In this document: piece after piece, positions 6,809-9,252 of the stretch
Layout of the letters: every line of letters starts with the position of its first letter
Position numbering within the stretch: position 1 is the stretch's first letter
Assembly: GCA_964489425.1 (NCBI GenBank)
Contig: CAZAYP010000131.1
Coordinates: 1-9,252 of the forward strand
Direction: 5' to 3'
Length of the DNA: 9,252 nucleotides
Source of the DNA: CAZAYP01 sp964489425 [NCBI: uncultured Verrucomicrobiota bacterium]
Lineage (GTDB): Bacteria; Verrucomicrobiota; Kiritimatiellia; RZYC01
The notes under the pieces: model-generated
What the model was told of the DNA's origin: nothing
Seen by the model: the letters and a program-made list of their open reading frames with translations, nothing else
The model's database searches: none
Program-made: the position numbers and the translations under genes

Positions 6809-8653
6809 TTACTTGACGATGTTGGTGGAGCCTTCGCCCTTGCGGTCGGCGGCCTTGCTGGCCGGCTCGACGAAGATCCGGGCCATTTTCTCGTCGTGTT
6901 CGCGCATCTTCTCCAAGTCGGCCTCGCGTTTGGCCATCAGTTCGCGATCCTGGGCCTGCTTGCTGACGGCCATGGCTGCCAGGGCCTCGGCGGCAGCAGG
7001 ACTTTTCGCCGCGGCCAACGCCAGCATCTGCTCGGGGGTCATTTGCTGGGCCGCGCTTAACCTGAGCACCTCCAGGAGGTCGGACCGGATCTCGGCATCC
7101 TCGATATGCGCCACCTGTTCCTGGATCGACAGCCCTTGGAAGCGTTTGACATCCCGATCTTTCTTGTCACCCTTGATGCGGTATTTCTCCTCCTTCAGCT
7201 TAAGGGCTTCCCGCGTCGCGTACGCCTCGGCGTCGGCCCTGAGCTTCGCGGCCTTGGCTTCGGCTTCGGTCGTGGTGACCTTGACCCTGGCATCGGCTTC
7301 GGTCGTGGTGACCTTGACCCTGGCATCGGCTTCGGCCGTGGTGACCTTGACCTGGGCGGCCGACTCGACCTCGATCGCCCGGATCTTGGATTGATGGACC
7401 GCCTCATCGATCTCGCTGTTGCGCCGCTCGCGCTCGATGGCCAGGCCGTGCTCGAGTTCCCTTTTCTCCACGTCGAACTTGTGCTGCAGCTCGCCGATCT
7501 CGTCCTGGTGCGCCCAACCGCGCAGCAGCAGCTTTTCCTCGCGCTGGCGGTGCAGGTCGCTGATCTTGTATTCGTGAGCCAGGGCGGCGAGATGGCTTTT
7601 CAGGTCGGTCTCGGTCTTGAACTCGTGCATGCGGTCGCGGCCCAGCAGTTCACGGCTGGCCTGAGTGAACTCGATCTCGCGTCGCTTGAGCGCCAGGGCA
7701 CCTTCCTGCTCAACCAGTTGCTCGTACTCAGCGCCCTGGAAATCGGCGGTGGCCACGTAACGTATTTCCAGGCCCAGGCTGGGGCACTGGACCTTGAGCG
7801 CCTCCTGCAACTCATCAACCAGGCGTTGGCGACGCGCCGGGTCAAACGCCAGGTCGGACATGTTGGTTTTGATGCAGTAGTCCGCCACCGCGCTGCGAAT
7901 CCCCCCGGCCAGGAGTTCGATCAGCGCATCGTAGGAAAACTCGCTGTGGGTTTTGAAGGCGTTGGCGATGAACTCATCGGCATGCCCGGGATCGAAACGG
8001 AGCACGATGTCGCCGGTGAAGTCCACCGGGATTTTCTCGGCCGTGCGCAGGCCGGTGATCTCGAGCGGCAGGCGCACGTCGCCCGCGTCCACCATGATCA
8101 GGCTGCGCGGCGGCGGGTTGCCGAACCAGTTGACCGTGCGCGCCAGGCTGTCCGGGTTGTGCCGGCCGGCTTTCAGGGTCCCGGCGTATTTGCCGGCATC
8201 GAGCAGCAGCGCCAGGGTGCCTTCCTGCACCTGCAACTGCTCAACCTTGAGCAGGCGGGCAACGTCACCCACCTCGAACCGCTGGGCAAACAGGTCCGCC
8301 TTCTTGGCCCAGATTCCGCCCCCGAAATCCGCGCGCGTGTCCGGATGCAGCGGGGTTCCGCAATACGGGCAGCAGTTCGAGTCGTTGCCGATCCACTTGC
8401 CGCAGGCCGCGCAACGGAACCAGCCGCCTGGCGCGCCGGCGCCGCACTTGCTGCAAAAAACCGCCTTCTTGGATACCCGGTATCCACAGCGTGGCCAGCC
8501 CCTGGTCTGCCGCGCTTTTTCCAGCTCTTTGCCGGCCAGCTCTTTTTCCAGATTTTTGCCGGCCAGCTCTTGGACGGCCAGCTCTTGGCCGGTCAGCGCC
8601 TTGCCAGTTTTGGGATCAATGTACGCTTCGCAGCGGTTCGAAAACCAACCCAT
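6809..8653 (-). CDS. Zinc-ribbon SPFH/band-7 scaffold protein with long coiled coil
   Basis: The protein has 614 residues. Residues 20-50 form a charged LAGKE-type repeat. Cysteine pairs follow (about C56, C67/C70, C81/C84, C94 or C95/C98), as in double zinc ribbons. A band-7/SPFH domain spans about 115-320, with the usual alternating strands and a helical VDELQEALK segment before the long helix. Residues about 325-500 are a highly charged Glu/Lys/Arg/Ala coiled coil with an 11-residue repeat, then an Ala/Gln/Met-rich tail. No signal peptide or transmembrane helix is visible, so it would be a cytosolic scaffold gathering on the inner membrane. Zinc-ribbon SPFH proteins of the YdjI type accompany PspA in Bacillus. 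The start is fixed by GGAGG 5 nt upstream of ATG. It lies 44 nt after the HTH gene and 23 nt before the peptidase. Confidence 0.85.
   Translation of the reverse strand: MGWFSNRCEAYIDPKTGKALTGQELAVQELAGKNLEKELAGKELEKARQTRGWPRCGYRVSKKAVFCSKCGAGAPGGWFRCAACGKWIGNDSNCCPYCGTPLHPDTRADFGGGIWAKKADLFAQRFEVGDVARLLKVEQLQVQEGTLALLLDAGKYAGTLKAGRHNPDSLARTVNWFGNPPPRSLIMVDAGDVRLPLEITGLRTAEKIPVDFTGDIVLRFDPGHADEFIANAFKTHSEFSYDALIELLAGGIRSAVADYCIKTNMSDLAFDPARRQRLVDELQEALKVQCPSLGLEIRYVATADFQGAEYEQLVEQEGALALKRREIEFTQASRELLGRDRMHEFKTETDLKSHLAALAHEYKISDLHRQREEKLLLRGWAHQDEIGELQHKFDVEKRELEHGLAIERERRNSEIDEAVHQSKIRAIEVESAAQVKVTTAEADARVKVTTTEADARVKVTTTEAEAKAAKLRADAEAYATREALKLKEEKYRIKGDKKDRDVKRFQGLSIQEQVAHIEDAEIRSDLLEVLRLSAAQQMTPEQMLALAAAKSPAAAEALAAMAVSKQAQDRELMAKREADLEKMREHDEKMARIFVEPASKAADRKGEGSTNIVK
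7262..7360 (-). repeat. 33-bp tandem repeat x3 encoding an 11-residue coiled-coil unit
   Basis: Units at 7262-7294, 7295-7327 and 7328-7360 are near identical in the first two copies and slightly diverged in the third. Each encodes one hendecad of the form ARVKVTTTEAD inside the coiled coil of the SPFH protein. Eleven-residue periodicity favours a right-handed or straight coiled coil, as expected for the ring-stacking helices of SPFH assemblies. Copy number could vary between strains by slippage without shifting frame. Confidence 0.8.
8520..8586 (-). repeat. Degenerate GGCCAGCTCTT repeats encoding ELAGK-like units
   Basis: The 11-mer GGCCAGCTCTT (plus-strand reading) occurs exactly at 8534-8544, 8561-8571 and 8576-8586, with a partial copy at 8520-8530. 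It gives the SPFH protein N-terminus a Leu/Ala/Gly/Lys/Glu repeat (residues about 22-46) that should be an amphipathic helix. The unequal spacing points to an old, partly eroded duplication. Confidence 0.6.
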
Positions 8654-8697
8654 GACATCCTCCGTATAGCCTGGTTTTGCCTTGTTATTCCTGACAA

Positions 8698-9057
8698 CTA
8701 TTTACCTTGTTCCGCCTGGCACGTGGCGCATAGCCGCCGGCCGGCCCGCGTCCAGCAATCCGCGCACAGGGCCGCGCCGCAGGCGGTGCAGGCCTCTCTC
8801 ACGCTCTCCGCCGCGGCATACGACTTGCCGCACCCCGCGCAAACTTGCCGCCCGCCTGCCACGCGCGCCTTGCTTTGTTCCAAGTACGCTTCCAAATCCG
8901 CCTTGGCTACCCGGTACACCCGGCCCAGACGGGCCGCTGGCAGCTCGCCGCCGCGCACGAGCTTATAGACCAGCTGATAATCAACGGACAACGTTTCGGC
9001 CACTTCTTCCAATGAATAGAATTTCTTTTCTTCGGTCATGCTGTAGCGCAACCCCAT
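8698..9057 (-). CDS. Excisionase/MerR-type HTH protein with C-terminal eight-cysteine zinc finger
   Basis: This 119-residue protein starts with a winged-HTH of the excisionase/AlpA type at about residues 13-60. The hallmark pattern is a YSLEEVAETLSV helix, a VYKLVRGGELPAARLGRVYRV recognition-wing segment and a closing DLEAYLE helix. A short linker leads to eight cysteines in four CxxC pairs (C73/C76, C90/C93, C98/C101, C110/C113), which look like a two-zinc treble-clef or B-box-like finger. It is first in the operon, 10-28 nt after the inferred transcript start, and repeats overlap the -10 box, so it is probably a DNA-binding autoregulator. Two starts are possible: ATG 9057 as given, or ATG 9039 (residue 7), just before the conserved domain. 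Neither has a strong ribosome site. DNA binding is family knowledge; the target and the zinc-finger role are inferred. Confidence 0.8.
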   Translation of the reverse strand: MGLRYSMTEEKKFYSLEEVAETLSVDYQLVYKLVRGGELPAARLGRVYRVAKADLEAYLEQSKARVAGGRQVCAGCGKSYAAAESVREACTACGAALCADCWTRAGRRLCATCQAEQGK

Positions 9058-9068
9058 ATTCTTTATTT

Positions 9069-9085
9069 ATTCCAATATATTCCAA
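9069..9085 (-). repeat. Direct repeat TTGGAAT overlapping the operon -10 box, candidate operator
   Basis: TTGGAAT occurs twice on the minus strand (9085-9079 and 9075-9069), with starts 10 bp apart, one helical turn. The copies flank and partly cover the -10 hexamer, a placement expected for a repressor site that blocks RNA polymerase. The first gene of the operon encodes a small HTH protein, so autoregulation is a plausible but untested reading. Confidence 0.45.
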
Positions 9086-9102
9086 GTTATTTTAATTGTC
9101 AA
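9074..9102 (-). promoter_or_regulatory. Sigma70-type promoter of the operon
   Basis: On the minus strand a perfect TTGACA (9102-9097) is followed by exactly 17 nt and TATATT (9079-9074), a 5/6 match to the -10 box. Transcription would start about 9067, only some 10 nt before the first possible ATG of the HTH gene and about 28 nt before its second ATG. The region is AT-rich against a GC-rich background. No other comparable promoter is visible between the genes downstream, so this probably drives the whole minus-strand operon. Seen in sequence; activity is inferred. Confidence 0.8.
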
Positions 9103-9143
9103 GACGGCGCTGGGGGGAAATTCGGTTATGGGTGTAGGACCGT

Positions 9144-9162
9144 TTTCTTCTGATTGAAGAAA
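9144..9162. repeat. Perfect 7-bp inverted repeat, 5-nt loop
   Basis: TTTCTTC (9144-9150) and GAAGAAA (9156-9162) are perfect reverse complements separated by TGATT. The repeat sits in the divergent intergenic region between the two promoters. The stem is AT-rich and is not directly followed by a T-run (a short T-run starts about 9 nt later), so a protein-binding site fits better than an intrinsic terminator. No family assignment can be made. Confidence 0.4.
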
Positions 9163-9176
9163 GGCGCTCTTTTTTG

Positions 9177-9204
9177 TTGGCAAATATATACAAACGTATA
9201 TACT
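9177..9204 (+). promoter_or_regulatory. Divergent sigma70-like promoter with operator-like palindrome in its spacer
   Basis: On the plus strand TTGGCA (9177-9182) and TATACT (9199-9204) are 16 nt apart, each a 5/6 match to consensus. The spacer and -10 carry a perfect inverted repeat, TATATAC (9185-9191) and GTATATA (9196-9202), with an AAAC centre. This is a typical shape for a dimeric HTH repressor site. Transcription would start around 9211, essentially at the ATG at 9212, so the message may be leaderless. Confidence 0.5.
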
Positions 9205-9211
9205 AACGCCC

Positions 9212-9252
9212 ATGCAAAACCAAACCTGTCAGCAACTGCTTGAACAAATAGC
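9212..9252 (+). CDS. Possible 5' end of a divergent gene, partial
   Basis: An ATG at 9212 opens a frame of 13 codons (MQNQTCQQLLEQI) that runs off the window edge without a stop. No Shine-Dalgarno sequence precedes it. A promoter-like pair immediately upstream would put the transcript start at or one base before the ATG, so translation would be leaderless. The fragment is too short to assign a function. The evidence is the promoter, the palindrome and the open frame. It could equally be a chance ORF. Confidence 0.35.
   Translation, partial: MQNQTCQQLLEQI

Noticed and set aside
6003-7394. 463-codon plus-strand open frame
   Set aside because: It is antisense to the peptidase and the 3' part of the SPFH gene, with no recognisable domain or ribosome site; a GC-rich shadow.
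7106-8968. 620-codon open frame on the plus strand
   Set aside because: It lies antisense to the SPFH gene and part of the HTH gene, whose products have clear domains. Its translation is low-complexity mirror sequence without motifs, as expected opposite GC-rich codons.
9144-9170. Inverted repeat near a T-run as an intrinsic terminator
   Set aside because: The stem is AT-rich, and about 9 nt separate it from the T-run. It also lies between divergent promoters with no gene ending there.
1-9252. Mobile element, CRISPR array, tRNA or rRNA
   Set aside because: No regularly spaced repeat-spacer array, transposase or integrase, terminal inverted repeats, or recognisable RNA gene was seen. The excisionase-like HTH alone is not evidence of a mobile element.

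Overview
This high-GC bacterial window holds one compact minus-strand operon of eight protein genes plus a possible 27-codon tail ORF. It reads from a strong promoter near 9.1 kb leftwards off position 1. Start and stop codons overlap or nearly touch at most junctions, and good Shine-Dalgarno sites precede most starts. The N-terminal-kinase Hanks-type architecture, zinc-ribbon fusions and Pro-rich linkers would suit a PVC-group or similar environmental Gram-negative lineage, but no marker gene fixes the taxon.

Order of transcription (right to left): (1) an excisionase-type HTH protein with an eight-cysteine zinc finger, 8698-9057; (2) a zinc-ribbon SPFH/band-7 protein with a long coiled coil, 6809-8653; (3) a soluble M48-like zinc metallopeptidase, 5862-6785; (4) a zinc-ribbon/FHA protein, 4156-5862; (5) a small basic-acidic helical protein resembling ESCRT-III/Snf7, 3524-4144; (6) a Vps4/katanin-clade AAA ATPase with an MIT-like N-terminus, 2382-3527; (7) a second ESCRT-III-like helical protein with an N-terminal zinc finger and a likely internal translation start, 1388-2389; (8) a membrane-anchored Ser/Thr kinase, 110-1378; then a 27-codon ORF, 1-84. 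A divergent promoter and the first 13 codons of a possible plus-strand gene lie at the right edge.

The most notable reading is that genes 5-7 form a bacterial ESCRT-III/Vps4-like module. The putative filament protein ends in a MIM1-like motif, the ATPase carries the matching MIT-like domain, and their genes overlap by 4 nt. The surrounding genes suggest how it is used. The SPFH protein would scaffold a membrane patch, the M48 peptidase would provide proteolysis there, and the transmembrane kinase plus FHA reader would supply phosphorylation control. The HTH protein would autoregulate. The layout recalls the Bacillus subtilis ydjFGHI operon (PspA, an ESCRT-III homologue, with a zinc-ribbon protein and an SPFH protein), but here with a dedicated Vps4-like ATPase, kinase, FHA protein and protease. 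Family assignments rest on motifs read by eye. The AAA, kinase, M48, SPFH and HTH calls are firm; the two ESCRT-III calls and the MIT call are structural inferences.
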